Below, piece after piece: positions 54,625 to 62,865 of a stretch of 64,000 nt of DNA. Numbering within the stretch: position 1 is the stretch's first letter; every line of letters starts with the position of its first letter. The notes under the pieces were generated by a model. The model worked only from the letters and a program-made list of their open reading frames with translations, had not been told where the DNA came from and did not search any database. The position numbers and the translations under genes were made by a program. Source of the DNA: Luteimonas huabeiensis HB2 (GTDB taxonomy: Bacteria; Pseudomonadota; Gammaproteobacteria; Xanthomonadales; Xanthomonadaceae); contig NZ_JAAN01000019.1 in the NCBI RefSeq assembly GCF_000559025.1, forward strand, positions 62,001 through 126,000, in the 5' to 3' direction.

Positions 54625-55328
54625 TGGCCGTTCACCTCGCGCACGACTGCGGGCAGATCGCCGGGCAGGCCCAGCGACAGCCAGCGGCCGCCGTCATGGT
54701 TGAGCGTGATGGTGCCGCTGCGCACCCGTGCCGGATCGACGTTCGCGCGCTTGGCCCAGTCGCGGATGCGCGCGTCGTCCTGGCGACTGCCGACCATGTA
54801 CAGGTCGAACTCGGCTCCCGAGGATTGCAGGCGCTGCACGAGCTGGCCGCAGGCGGCGCAGCCGTCCTTGACGAACACCGCCGTGCGACCACTGCCGCGC
54901 CCGGCGGCGCCCGGCTTGTCATCGGGCAGGTTCACGCGCTGCATACCGGGGTTCAGGCGCTGCCAGGCGTCGTCGTAGGCACGCTGGTAGGCCAGCAGCT
55001 TTTCCACGCGGCGCGCTTCGACCTGTACCTGCAGCTCCGCGTAGCGCCGCCGCTCTTCGTCGGAACGGGCCTCGATGCCCAGCACGGACAGCGGGTCCAG
55101 GTTCGGCGAATAGACGCCGATCGGCCCCTCCATCAGTTCGCGATAGCGGGCGAACTCGTCGTCGCGCAGGCCCCATTCCTTCGCCAGCCGTGTGTCCTGG
55201 CTGTGCGCGATCTGGCTCTGGCTCGTGCGAGCAGGCTGCACGTTGGAGGCTTGCTGGGGCGGCTGCTGTGCCGAAGCCGGCAGGTGCAGCGCAGACAGCA
55301 GCAGGAGGAGGATGGCGTGGCGTTTCAT
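54606..55328 (-). CDS. ICE protein TIGR03759 type with CxxC motif
   Basis: 240 residues. Signal peptide LLLLLSALHLPASAQ; a middle part with EWGLRDDEFARYRELMEGPIG, typical of TIGR03759; a C-terminal thioredoxin-like part with DGCAACGQLVQRL. A redox or structural role in the periplasm is likely. It is the second CxxC protein of the system after the DsbA-like one. Confidence 0.86.
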   Translation of the reverse strand: MKRHAILLLLLSALHLPASAQQPPQQASNVQPARTSQSQIAHSQDTRLAKEWGLRDDEFARYRELMEGPIGVYSPNLDPLSVLGIEARSDEERRRYAELQVQVEARRVEKLLAYQRAYDDAWQRLNPGMQRVNLPDDKPGAAGRGSGRTAVFVKDGCAACGQLVQRLQSSGAEFDLYMVGSRQDDARIRDWAKRANVDPARVRSGTITLNHDGGRWLSLGLPGDLPAVVREVNGQWQRQP

Positions 55329-55344
55329 CGCGTGGCCCTCTGAT

Positions 55345-55986
55345 TCAAGGAATCGCCACGCGGCGAGTCTGCTCACCGGCCTGGAACACCGCGGCGTTTC
55401 CGTCGATGGCCTGCAAGCGCCAGGAGCCGACGGCATCCCCCGGCAGCAGCACCTGCACCTGGTCGGCGGTGAAATCGCCGACGCTCGGCGCGACGGATAC
55501 GCTGCGTTGGCCCGCGCGCAGCTCGGCACCCACGACGCGGAATGGCAATGGAGGTGGCACGAGGGTGGCCGCAACGGGTTTGGACGGGCGCGGCGGGTTC
55601 GGTTTGGTAGCACGCGCAGTTGCCTGGCGCGTCTTGATCTGCTCGACCTCTTCGCGCAGTGCTTGAAGGTCGGCGGCGGCCGCACGGTCACCCTGCGCCT
55701 GCTCGACCTTCGTGATGCGGGCTTCCAGGGCCTGGCGTGTCTCTTGCAGTCCCGCTGCCGTCGCGGGTGCAGGCCGCTGCTGCAGGGCCTGCGTGGTCTC
55801 CGCCAGGCCGGCAACCAGCGCTTCGAGGCGTTGCAGGCCGGAATCGACCCGCTCCCGGTCGGCAGGGTCGTTCATGGACTGGTAGCCCATGAGCACGAAA
55901 ACGCTGAGGCAGATCAGCCAGAGCCACAGCAGGCTCTGCGCCACCACGGAGGCGGTCGGACGCCGGGGAGTCCGCGGGGCGTTCAC
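55345..55986 (-). CDS. ICE membrane-anchored coiled-coil protein
   Basis: 213 residues from a GTG start (55984-55986, overlapping the PilL-like stop as GTGA). One helix (LLWLWLICLSVFVLMGYQS) anchors a periplasmic coiled coil (about 45-125) and a small beta domain (PLPFRVVGAELRAGQRSVSV, WRLQAIDGNAAVFQ). I do not recognise a named family with certainty; proteins like this follow PilL in ICEclc-type operons. Confidence 0.78.
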   Translation of the reverse strand: MNAPRTPRRPTASVVAQSLLWLWLICLSVFVLMGYQSMNDPADRERVDSGLQRLEALVAGLAETTQALQQRPAPATAAGLQETRQALEARITKVEQAQGDRAAAADLQALREEVEQIKTRQATARATKPNPPRPSKPVAATLVPPPLPFRVVGAELRAGQRSVSVAPSVGDFTADQVQVLLPGDAVGSWRLQAIDGNAAVFQAGEQTRRVAIP

Positions 55987-56525
55987 TGCCGGTCTCCGGC
56001 GAGCGGGAACGTCTGCACTGCCTCGGCGGCAGGCGGTTCGGGGGCCGGCGCCGCTGCAACGTCGCTGCCGGGCTGCTCGAAGCAAACCTGTCGTGCCCGA
56101 TCATCCGCGTGCAGTTCCCAGGCCGGTCCGGCCAGGGTCAGCAGCGCGTCGCGCAAGGTCATGGGGCCAAGATGTAGGTGCGCCACCGGCAACGGCAGTC
56201 CGTACAGATCGATCACCACATGTGCCGTTTGGCAAAGGCCGTAGCCGCTGCGCTTGAGCACATGCCGCAGCCCATCGCCGACAGTGGCGCGGGCATCCTC
56301 GGGCATGGACACGTCGATGGTCTGCAACAGCAAGTCGCGCTGTGCCGCTGTCGGTGCCAGCTCGACCAACGTGTAGCGGCCGTAGCGCACGACGGGAATG
56401 AACTCGGGTGCCTCGTGTTCGGTGGCCGCCGAGACTTCCTCGATGCCGTCGGATACGAGCGGCGCCGTGGTGGTCGCGCAGCCGCCAGCCAGCACCGACC
56501 AAAGCAGGCCAAGGAACCCGGTCAT
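55983..56525 (-). CDS. PilL-family ICE lipoprotein (TIGR03748)
   Basis: 180 residues. The lipobox is LAGGC. The mature part reads RYGRYTLVELAPTAAQRDLL and HVLKRSGYGLCQ, as in the PFGI-1-class PilL family (TIGR03748), named for similarity to a type IV pilus protein. I chose MTGFLGLLW because it starts a clean signal peptide; a start 15 codons earlier (56570) is possible. It is the first gene of the first secretion operon. Confidence 0.86.
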   Translation of the reverse strand: MTGFLGLLWSVLAGGCATTTAPLVSDGIEEVSAATEHEAPEFIPVVRYGRYTLVELAPTAAQRDLLLQTIDVSMPEDARATVGDGLRHVLKRSGYGLCQTAHVVIDLYGLPLPVAHLHLGPMTLRDALLTLAGPAWELHADDRARQVCFEQPGSDVAAAPAPEPPAAEAVQTFPLAGDRQ

Positions 56526-56628
56526 CAGGCGGCGTTCGGGGTGGTGAAACCAGGGTGGAGAGGGGCACATAGCTCGGCGTCCTGAAACATCGAGCCCTCA
56601 CCATCGCCGCTAGGGTCGCGCGCGGCAG

Positions 56629-56636
56629 CAAACAAT
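56629..56636 (-). promoter_or_regulatory. Shared ATTGTTTG core upstream of first operon
   Basis: Coding-strand context GTGATTCGCATTGTTTGCTG, upstream of the PilL-like gene (104 bases from the preferred start, 59 from the alternative). It is the third occurrence of the core (also 41871-41878 and 50518-50525). Confidence 0.55.
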
Positions 56637-56763
56637 GCGAATCACGCCCCGTCCGGTTTTCCGGGGCGGCATTGGGGAGGCGGTCATTCCCAGCAATCTC
56701 TCGCGATGCCCATCGGGCCATTGGCCAGGATGGTGAGCAGCCCGAACTTTGGAGATCAATGGT

Positions 56764-56789
56764 AAAAAAAAACGGCCCCGAAGGGCCGT
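56764..56789 (-). terminator. Intrinsic terminator after the 147-residue ICE gene
   Basis: On the minus strand ACGGCCC-TTCG-GGGCCGT, 7-base-pair stem with a UUCG loop, followed by a run of nine T. It lies 22 bases after the stop at 56812. This is a classic rho-independent terminator that separates the accessory module from the secretion operons. Confidence 0.95.
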
Positions 56790-56811
56790 CATGGTGCAGG
56801 GAATGCGCGGA

Positions 56812-57255
56812 TCAGTCGCGGGCCTTGATGAGGCCCGGATCGACGTCCGCGGTCCGGATGTGCGCCCAGCAGCGCACGAGTGCGCCGTTCTCGCCGACAG
56901 GGTGCTCGGTCACGACATCATCAGGTGCTTCGTCGAGGTTGCTTTCGTCGTAGCAGATCACCTTGATCTGTCCGGCGTCGCAGCACACCGAATGCACCTG
57001 GCCGTTGGTCATGTCGATCACGACGACCTGGGGAACCAGATCCAGTTCGTTGGCCGCCGACAGGATGGCGCTCTGTTCCGTCGCGTCGAAGAAGACAAAT
57101 GGGCCTTCATAGCCGGCCTCATCGGCCAGCGCCTGTGCCCGGTCGTAGTGGGCGCCGATGTGATACTCGGCATCCGTCACGGTGACGTCGAAGATGGGCA
57201 TGTCGGCCATGCCCGAAGCGTTGCGGCACGCGGCCGCGATACGTAGGGTTTTCAT
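56812..57255 (-). CDS. Conserved ICE protein, function unknown
   Basis: 147 residues with AAGGAG seven bases before the ATG. No signal peptide or helix. It reads FDVTVTDAEYHIGAHYDRAQ and TEHPVGENGALVRCWAHIRT, rich in Asp and Glu, with several cysteines (VHSVCCDAG). I do not know the family. It has its own terminator and probably its own promoter. Confidence 0.78.
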   Translation of the reverse strand: MKTLRIAAACRNASGMADMPIFDVTVTDAEYHIGAHYDRAQALADEAGYEGPFVFFDATEQSAILSAANELDLVPQVVVIDMTNGQVHSVCCDAGQIKVICYDESNLDEAPDDVVTEHPVGENGALVRCWAHIRTADVDPGLIKARD

Positions 57256-57283
57256 ACGATGACTCCTTGGGATGAGAATAAGC

Positions 57284-57318
57284 GCAGCCATGCCCGCGCA
57301 GAGCACGGGCATGGCTGC
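57284..57318 (-). repeat. 13-base-pair hairpin in gap before the 147-residue gene
   Basis: GCAGCCATGCCCG...CGGGCATGGCTGC with a 9-base loop; a second palindrome GCCGGC...GCCGGC lies at about 57339-57360. They lie between the helicase stop and the next start. No long T-run follows, so attenuator or processing site are both possible. Confidence 0.75.
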
Positions 57319-57374
57319 AGGGCGGGAAGGAACGAGAAAGCCGGCGGCGCGAGGGCCGGCGTATGGCTTGGGAA

Positions 57375-59654
57375 TCAGGCGGCGACCAGTTGCCGGGCCA
57401 GAGCGACCTCGACGGAATCGCCGTCCTGGTTGAGTACATCCAGCCCGGACTCGGGCACGTCGCCCGAGGTGGACTGCGAGACCATGATCTTCTTGGCCAT
57501 CAGTTCCAGGCAGGTCATCTGAGAGGAGCCGGCGTAGCCGAGGTAGATCACGCGCACGGGCTGTTTCTGCCCGATACGCCAGGAGCGGCGTGCCGCCTGC
57601 TGGAGCGAGTACACGTTGTAGCCGCTTTGCATGAACACGATCGTCGGGAAGTCCAACAGGTCCAATCCCGTCTTCACAAGCTCGGGGTTGGTGATGAGCA
57701 CGTCGATGCCACGGTCCAGTTGCTCGGCGATCCAGTCCTCGCGGCGGCTGGCATCCACGCTTGCGCGCAACACCGCCACCCGGAAGCCTTCCTGCTCCAG
57801 CAGCACCTTCAACCGGCTCGTCGTATCGCGCGTGCCGGTATAGACCGTGTAGGCCAGGACCTTGCGGCCCTGTGCCTTCTCTTCCTTGCAGATGTCGATC
57901 AGCTCGCGCTCTTTCGGCGTCACCTCGAACTCAGAGAACTGAGCCGGGACGAACGCCAAGGTGTTGCGCGTGCGCGGATGCACCACGGTCTCCGACCGGA
58001 AGCAGCAATCCGGCCAAGCCAGCAGCACGTTGAGGACCACGCCCAGCAAGGTCGTGTCGCGTCGCGCCAGAGCCTGTTTCAGCTCTGCGGTCAGCCGACT
58101 CGCCAGATCGCGGTAGGCCGCGGCTTGCGCCGTGTCCATCGCGACTTCACGGAACTCCTCGTCATACGGCGGCAGGACATTGCCACCGATGTCCTTGAGC
58201 TTGAGGAAGATCGTGAACGGCAGGATGCAACGCAACACGCCCTTGGGGCCGAAGCCCGGGGCCTTGACCGTTCTGACACTGACTTTCGTGCCTTTCGCGG
58301 TCTTGTGCGCCGTGCCGGTACTCTCGGAATAAATATCCCGAAGAATCCCGTGATCCCTCATGAACGCCATCGCGGCCGACGTCATGCTGCCGCTCGTGGT
58401 CGGGCGGTAGCCGTCTTCGATCATCCGCCCCGGGAGGGCTCGGAACAGCAGGTAGAACAGGTCGTCGCCGTAGCCGCCCATGAGCGTTCCGGTCAGCAGC
58501 AAGGTCTTGCGAGCCTTCGCCGCCAGTACGCCCATCGCCTGGCCCTGGGCACTACCACCGTTCTTGTACTCGTGGGCCTCATCGGCGATGAGCAGGTCGA
58601 ACGTGCCTTGTGGCAGGTAGCGCTTGATGAACTCGGACGGCTGGTAGCCGCCTTCTCCAAAACCGAACTCCATGTTGGCCATGGCACGTTCCATGCGCGT
58701 GGCCTGACGGTCGGAAAACACCAGCTCGCCGTTGCCGTCCATCAAGTTGATGAACTCGTGGATGTTGTCGCCCAGCATCGACGCCAGGAACCCGTCGCCG
58801 AACTTCTGCATCAGCTTCTGCGCGGTGACTTCCCCAATGGTCGGGATGCGCTTCAGCGCTTTGAGAACGGCCGAGGACTGATCGCTGCCGGACAGGCTGC
58901 GCGGGCGGATCAGCGTCCACAGGGGGGCGGCGCAATGGCTGCACTTCCTGCGGTACTCCTCTGCTTCGAGTTCGATCGGATTGACCGGCTCGCCGTCGAG
59001 ATCGGTGATGACCGTGCCGCAGTCCGGGCACGCTGCCACGTCGCCGTGGCGAGTACGCCGCGTGGTGAAGACAGGCTTCCAGTGGAACCCCATCCTCATC
59101 CTGACGCGGCCAAGGACAAAGAACTCCTGGCCCGAGGGCTGCACACCCAACTGCTCGCGCAGCTTGATGAGCTTGACCAAGGTGTCGGGGCCGTTGAGCA
59201 CCCACACCTTTGCGCCCGCTACCGTCTCCTGGATCTCGCGCCGCCACTTGTAAACCAGATGCGGGGGCGAAAGAACCAGGGTGCGGCGGTAGCCTTCGGC
59301 GTTGAGTACGGCGGCCGTGGCGATGCCGACGGTCGTTTTGCCGCAGCCCATTTCGCCATTGACGATCGCAGCGCGTTCGTTGCGATCGATCAGCAGCTCG
59401 GCGACGGCATGGACGACTTCGGCCTGAGCCTGGAACAGCTTGCGCTTGAGGCTGGCGACGATGAGTTGCCGGTGCGCCTGCGGCTGGCCGGCATAGACCG
59501 GCGGGTTGGCGCTGTTGAGGGCGTCGAGCAGTTCGTCGCCGAACTCACCGACGAAATCCTGAAGGCTCAGGGTCAGAGGGGAAGAATCCGCGTCGAGCAG
59601 TTCGCCTTGGACGGACGTGGCATCGGCAGCGGTAGTTTCGAGATCGAGGGACAT
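57375..59654 (-). CDS. DEAD/DEAH-box (SNF2-like) helicase of the ICE
   Basis: 759 residues. Walker A GEMGCGKTT (100-108), DEAH in LIADEAHEYKN (358-361), and a C-terminal helicase domain with the late motif QAARRSWRIGQKQPV typical of SNF2 enzymes. Between motifs I and II it carries a zinc-ribbon-like insert with CPDC (209-212) and CSHC (238-241). It lies beside a methyltransferase gene. Such pairs are common in ICEclc-type accessory modules; a role in DNA remodelling, replication or protection is likely but not shown. Confidence 0.88.
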   Translation of the reverse strand: MSLDLETTAADATSVQGELLDADSSPLTLSLQDFVGEFGDELLDALNSANPPVYAGQPQAHRQLIVASLKRKLFQAQAEVVHAVAELLIDRNERAAIVNGEMGCGKTTVGIATAAVLNAEGYRRTLVLSPPHLVYKWRREIQETVAGAKVWVLNGPDTLVKLIKLREQLGVQPSGQEFFVLGRVRMRMGFHWKPVFTTRRTRHGDVAACPDCGTVITDLDGEPVNPIELEAEEYRRKCSHCAAPLWTLIRPRSLSGSDQSSAVLKALKRIPTIGEVTAQKLMQKFGDGFLASMLGDNIHEFINLMDGNGELVFSDRQATRMERAMANMEFGFGEGGYQPSEFIKRYLPQGTFDLLIADEAHEYKNGGSAQGQAMGVLAAKARKTLLLTGTLMGGYGDDLFYLLFRALPGRMIEDGYRPTTSGSMTSAAMAFMRDHGILRDIYSESTGTAHKTAKGTKVSVRTVKAPGFGPKGVLRCILPFTIFLKLKDIGGNVLPPYDEEFREVAMDTAQAAAYRDLASRLTAELKQALARRDTTLLGVVLNVLLAWPDCCFRSETVVHPRTRNTLAFVPAQFSEFEVTPKERELIDICKEEKAQGRKVLAYTVYTGTRDTTSRLKVLLEQEGFRVAVLRASVDASRREDWIAEQLDRGIDVLITNPELVKTGLDLLDFPTIVFMQSGYNVYSLQQAARRSWRIGQKQPVRVIYLGYAGSSQMTCLELMAKKIMVSQSTSGDVPESGLDVLNQDGDSVEVALARQLVAA

Positions 59655-59757
59655 GGTGATGCTCCAAAGAAAATGGGGCATGCACCACCCCCAGCGGGGC
59701 GATGGCATGCCCCGTGGTGGGAAGAGAGACGGCGAACCGTCAGCGGTGGAGAAACAA

Positions 59758-60867
59758 TCAGCGGATGGTCAACACCTCGCCTCGTGTCGCGGAGCCAGGC
59801 GTCATGTCCCACGCGCGGATGACGGGAACAAACTTGTCGGTGAGGATGCGGGTCTCGGCGATCGAGCCGTCTTCGCGTTCGGTGAATTCCCGCTGGAGCG
59901 TCTTGTCCTTGTGGGTGTCACCTTTGACGACGAGCACGCGCCCCGCCTTGGAGCGCACGACGCCGGAGATCGCGCCCGCGGCCAGAGCCAGGGCGAGATG
60001 CCATTGGGACAGGGCCCGCGCCGGTGGACGCAGCGACTGCTGCGCGGCCCCCAGGTGCGTGTCCAGCGACGGCCAGAGACCTTGCAGGCGGCCAACTTCG
60101 TCGGCGAACTGCTCGGGCTCCATCGTCACGCGGAAGAAATGCTCCGGCTCGGCCGGGCTGGCAGGGACGATGTACGGCAGGAACGGCCATTCGCTCGGCA
60201 GTTCCTCGGCTTCGACTTCGCCCAGCCCAACCTGCAGCAGCAGATTGCGCACGGCCTTGACGCCATCGGGTACCTGCTCGCGCTGGCGCACCCGGCGTCC
60301 GAAGATGACCACCTGTTTGAACTGCGTTTCCACCGCTCGGTAGATCCTCAGGTCCGTATAGTGGCGAGTCAGCCAGCCGACCAACTCCGCGTCGAGCACG
60401 TAGCCGGGGACGATGAAGACCAGCACGCCGCCGTACTGCAACAGCGACAGGCTGCGCTGGTAGAACAGCTTTTCGAGGCGGGCACGGCCTTGGCCCTGGT
60501 AGCCGATGTTGCCGTTGACGTCCTTGGACAGGTCGCCATACGGCGGATTCAGCCACAGCAGCCCGAAGGACTGCTTGGAGATCATCGTATCCATCAGGTC
60601 TGCGTGCAGGCAGTGATCGACAAGGCCGCGGGCATGGCGCGCCCGCTCCGCATCGAACTCGACGGCGAACGCCTTGGCGTGCTCGCGCCCGAGGGCATGA
60701 GCGGCTTCGGCGATCGCCACGCCTTCGCCGGCGCAGGGATCGAGGATGCACATCGGCCCATCGCTGGGCATCAGTGCGTTGAGGGCTCTTTCGAGCGTGG
60801 GCTCATCCGTGGGGAAGTAGCCGTTGCGAATGAAATTGCGGGCGAGCCGCGGAAACATGAGAGCCAT
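59758..60867 (-). CDS. DNA N6-adenine-type methyltransferase-like protein (DUF6094)
   Basis: 369 residues. The SAM motif DPCAGEG (43-49) and the catalytic motif NPPY (107-110) match class I amino-methyltransferases acting on adenine in DNA. The C-terminal half lacks a known target-recognition domain. The start MALMFPRLARNF has CAGGAGA upstream. It could methylate ICE DNA to escape restriction or act with the helicase. Such DUF6094-like proteins are regular members of these elements. Confidence 0.85.
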   Translation of the reverse strand: MALMFPRLARNFIRNGYFPTDEPTLERALNALMPSDGPMCILDPCAGEGVAIAEAAHALGREHAKAFAVEFDAERARHARGLVDHCLHADLMDTMISKQSFGLLWLNPPYGDLSKDVNGNIGYQGQGRARLEKLFYQRSLSLLQYGGVLVFIVPGYVLDAELVGWLTRHYTDLRIYRAVETQFKQVVIFGRRVRQREQVPDGVKAVRNLLLQVGLGEVEAEELPSEWPFLPYIVPASPAEPEHFFRVTMEPEQFADEVGRLQGLWPSLDTHLGAAQQSLRPPARALSQWHLALALAAGAISGVVRSKAGRVLVVKGDTHKDKTLQREFTEREDGSIAETRILTDKFVPVIRAWDMTPGSATRGEVLTIR

Positions 60868-60896
60868 GGAAGTCTCCTGGTTGGCGGGGATGAATC

Positions 60897-60924
60897 GCGG
60901 AGGCACGCCAAGGCGTGCCTCCGC
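60897..60924 (-). repeat. Nearly perfect 28-base palindrome after a small ICE gene
   Basis: GCGGAGGCACGCC-AA-GGCGTGCCTCCGC, a 13-base-pair stem with a 2-base centre, 8 bases after the stop of the gene at 60932. Its strength suggests a terminator-like hairpin or a protein site. Confidence 0.8.
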
Positions 60925-60931
60925 AGGTGGC

Positions 60932-61582
60932 TCAAGCCGTTACCGCTTCCGGCGTCCAGATCCTGGCCGGGTACGGGTAGGCGGTGAGTACGTCACTGCG
61001 GATCAGGGAGCCCAGCGCCAAGGTCAGCGCCGGCACGTCGATAGCGAGCCGATGGCCTTCCAGCGGCCCGAGGGCGAACGGAAGGCGGGCCAGCATCTCG
61101 CGGGTTTGCAGCAGTTCCAGCACGGTCTCGCGCCAGTGATCGAGCAGCGGCAACGGGCAGGTGTCCCGCACCAGCATCCACAGGCGGTCGAGCCGGTGGG
61201 TACTGTCGCGTGGCAGCAGCGCCATCGCGCTGGCGTTGGCCTTGTCGGGCTTGACGCAGCGCCGGTCGAACAGCCACACGTTGGACAGCGAACCGAACAG
61301 CGTTCGCCGGTAGGCGCGCGTCATGCGCTTTTCCAGGCGATCGACGTTGCCGATGAATACCGGGATGCTGCCGCCCTGGTCCGTGATGACGTGGAACTGG
61401 TCCAGCCCTTGCTCGTCGCGCCCGAGGGTCAAGCGAGCAAGGAACTGCTGGATGGCGGTATCCCGCGCCCAGATAGACAGGAAGATCAGGTTGCCCTGGT
61501 CATCGCCGACGCAAGCGTCGGCCATCACGTCCGGGCATTCATCGATGCGATACAGCGTGGTGGAAGAAGGATTTGCGGGCAT
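60932..61582 (-). CDS. Conserved ICE protein, function unknown
   Basis: 216 residues, no signal peptide or membrane helix. It begins MPANPSSTTLYRIDECPDV and contains RMTRAYRRTLFGSLSNVWLFD and HWRETVLELLQTREML. I recognise no domain. It lies between two hairpins, so it is probably transcribed as its own short unit within the accessory module. Confidence 0.75.
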   Translation of the reverse strand: MPANPSSTTLYRIDECPDVMADACVGDDQGNLIFLSIWARDTAIQQFLARLTLGRDEQGLDQFHVITDQGGSIPVFIGNVDRLEKRMTRAYRRTLFGSLSNVWLFDRRCVKPDKANASAMALLPRDSTHRLDRLWMLVRDTCPLPLLDHWRETVLELLQTREMLARLPFALGPLEGHRLAIDVPALTLALGSLIRSDVLTAYPYPARIWTPEAVTA

Positions 61583-61620
61583 GGTGGTGTCCTCGGATGA
61601 ACGGGAACAGCACCGCCCGA

Positions 61621-61639
61621 TGGGGCAAGCACTGCCCCA
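61621..61639 (-). repeat. 7-base-pair hairpin in gap before the 216-residue gene
   Basis: TGGGGCA-AGCAC-TGCCCCA, 20 bases after the stop of the 86-residue gene at 61659. It is one of several different hairpins found in the gaps of this module. Confidence 0.65.
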
Positions 61640-61658
61640 AGGGGTGGAAGAAAATCGC

Positions 61659-61919
61659 TCAGTCCGGCTCGAACTGCCGGGTGTACGGGTTGAAGTGAAG
61701 CGCCTCGTCTACCGCGGTGATCGGCGTGAAGCCGTCCAGGTAGATGTTGTTGAGGTACTGGTCGCGGTAGGTCAGTGCCTGCCGCGCCTGTTCCTCGGTG
61801 AGGCCGTTGTCGATGAAGTACCCCAGCATTTCCTCGTCGGAGCACACTTCGTCGTTGGACAAACTCCCCTCGACGAGCTTCAACAGCGAGTGCGGGAGCG
61901 CAGCCAGGATCGGGTCCAT
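61659..61919 (-). CDS. Small acidic ICE protein, function unknown
   Basis: 86 residues, acidic, no membrane segment: MDPILAALPHSLLKLVEGSL and EEMLGYFIDNGLTEEQARQ, ending NPYTRQFEPD. No known domain seen. The predicted helices and small size fit a protein-binding factor. It is preceded by a GGAGG-like site and lies 15 bases after the next gene. Confidence 0.72.
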   Translation of the reverse strand: MDPILAALPHSLLKLVEGSLSNDEVCSDEEMLGYFIDNGLTEEQARQALTYRDQYLNNIYLDGFTPITAVDEALHFNPYTRQFEPD

Positions 61920-61934
61920 GTCGGTCCTCCTGGC

Positions 61935-62342
61935 TCAGGCCATCAGCACCGCGGCGGTTGCCGCGGATGCCGTGGGGATGCGCCGCCGTGTGTGGTAGGC
62001 GCGAACGCCTGCACGCCAGTCGGCGGACTGCTCCGGTGCAAGGTCCAGATAGGACAGCGGGCACGTGTAATAGTACGGGTGCATGGACTCGTCCAAGGGC
62101 TTGTAGCCCCACTGGCCGCCGCTGCGTTCGAGCAGATCGCAGCGGATGTAGCGCAAGCTCTGGCCCGGTGCCAGATCACGATGCACGCCTTCGACCTTGG
62201 CAGTCATTTCGACCACGGACCACAGCACGTTGCCGCGCAGGGCGTGGGCGATGACCTTCGCGCTGGTGCGCTCGGTTTCCTGCGGTGCGATCAATTCCGC
62301 GATCAGTTCAGTTCGCGATTGGTTTGAGAAGTACCAGCCCAT
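61935..62342 (-). CDS. Small ICE protein, DUF6927-like
   Basis: 135 residues starting MGWYFSNQSRTELIAELIAP, with AGGAGG six bases before the ATG. It contains VLWSVVEMTAKVEGVHRDL, LRYIRCDLLERSGGQWGYK and CPLSYLDLAP. It resembles the DUF6927 family found in ICEs; the function is not known. The short aromatic start and mixed alpha/beta pattern suggest a compact cytoplasmic domain. Confidence 0.75.
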   Translation of the reverse strand: MGWYFSNQSRTELIAELIAPQETERTSAKVIAHALRGNVLWSVVEMTAKVEGVHRDLAPGQSLRYIRCDLLERSGGQWGYKPLDESMHPYYYTCPLSYLDLAPEQSADWRAGVRAYHTRRRIPTASAATAAVLMA

Positions 62343-62445
62343 GAGAGGCCTCCTGAATAAGTTGAGCCGGAGGCCTCCCGCAGGGGAGAACCCCCGACGG
62401 GTGATGGAATGCCGCATGTGCGGCGATGGAATCCAGTGGCGGCTT

Positions 62446-62772
62446 TCAGTACGAACCGCAACCGGCCGGGCAGCAGCCCAGCGTGATCCCGTGCGAACAG
62501 CAGCCGTTTTCGGCAAGCCAGTCCTGGGTTTCCTGCCGCTCGGCAGGCGTTGCGTAGTCCCATTCCTGGGCTGCGATTTCCAGGGCCTGAGGGCGCTGGT
62601 CTTCCGGCAACCGACCGACTTGCGTGTCGATCTCCGAACTGAAAAGCGTGACCCAGTGTTCCCAGGACAGGCCGCAACCACGCTGGGCGTGCTCGGCGGC
62701 TGTCTTGCAAACAGCCCGCCACGCGGATTCATCCAGCGCGGACCGGGGGACATCGCAAGCGATGGTGGACAT
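62446..62772 (-). CDS. Small ICE protein with Cys-rich C-terminus
   Basis: 108 residues. The first 85 are mainly helical (AAEHAQRGCGLSWEHWVTLF, RPQALEIAAQEWDYATPAER). The last 19 contain five cysteines and a histidine (CCSHGITLGCCPAGCGSY), which could bind zinc or another metal. I know no family with this ending. It lies between GC-rich hairpins in both flanking gaps. Confidence 0.72.
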   Translation of the reverse strand: MSTIACDVPRSALDESAWRAVCKTAAEHAQRGCGLSWEHWVTLFSSEIDTQVGRLPEDQRPQALEIAAQEWDYATPAERQETQDWLAENGCCSHGITLGCCPAGCGSY

Positions 62773-62865
62773 GATGGAGACCTCCAGAAAAAAGCCGGGC
62801 CTCCCCCGCAGGGGGAAGGAACCCCGGCGGGTGGATGAAAAACACCGCGGATGCGGCGTCTGCGA

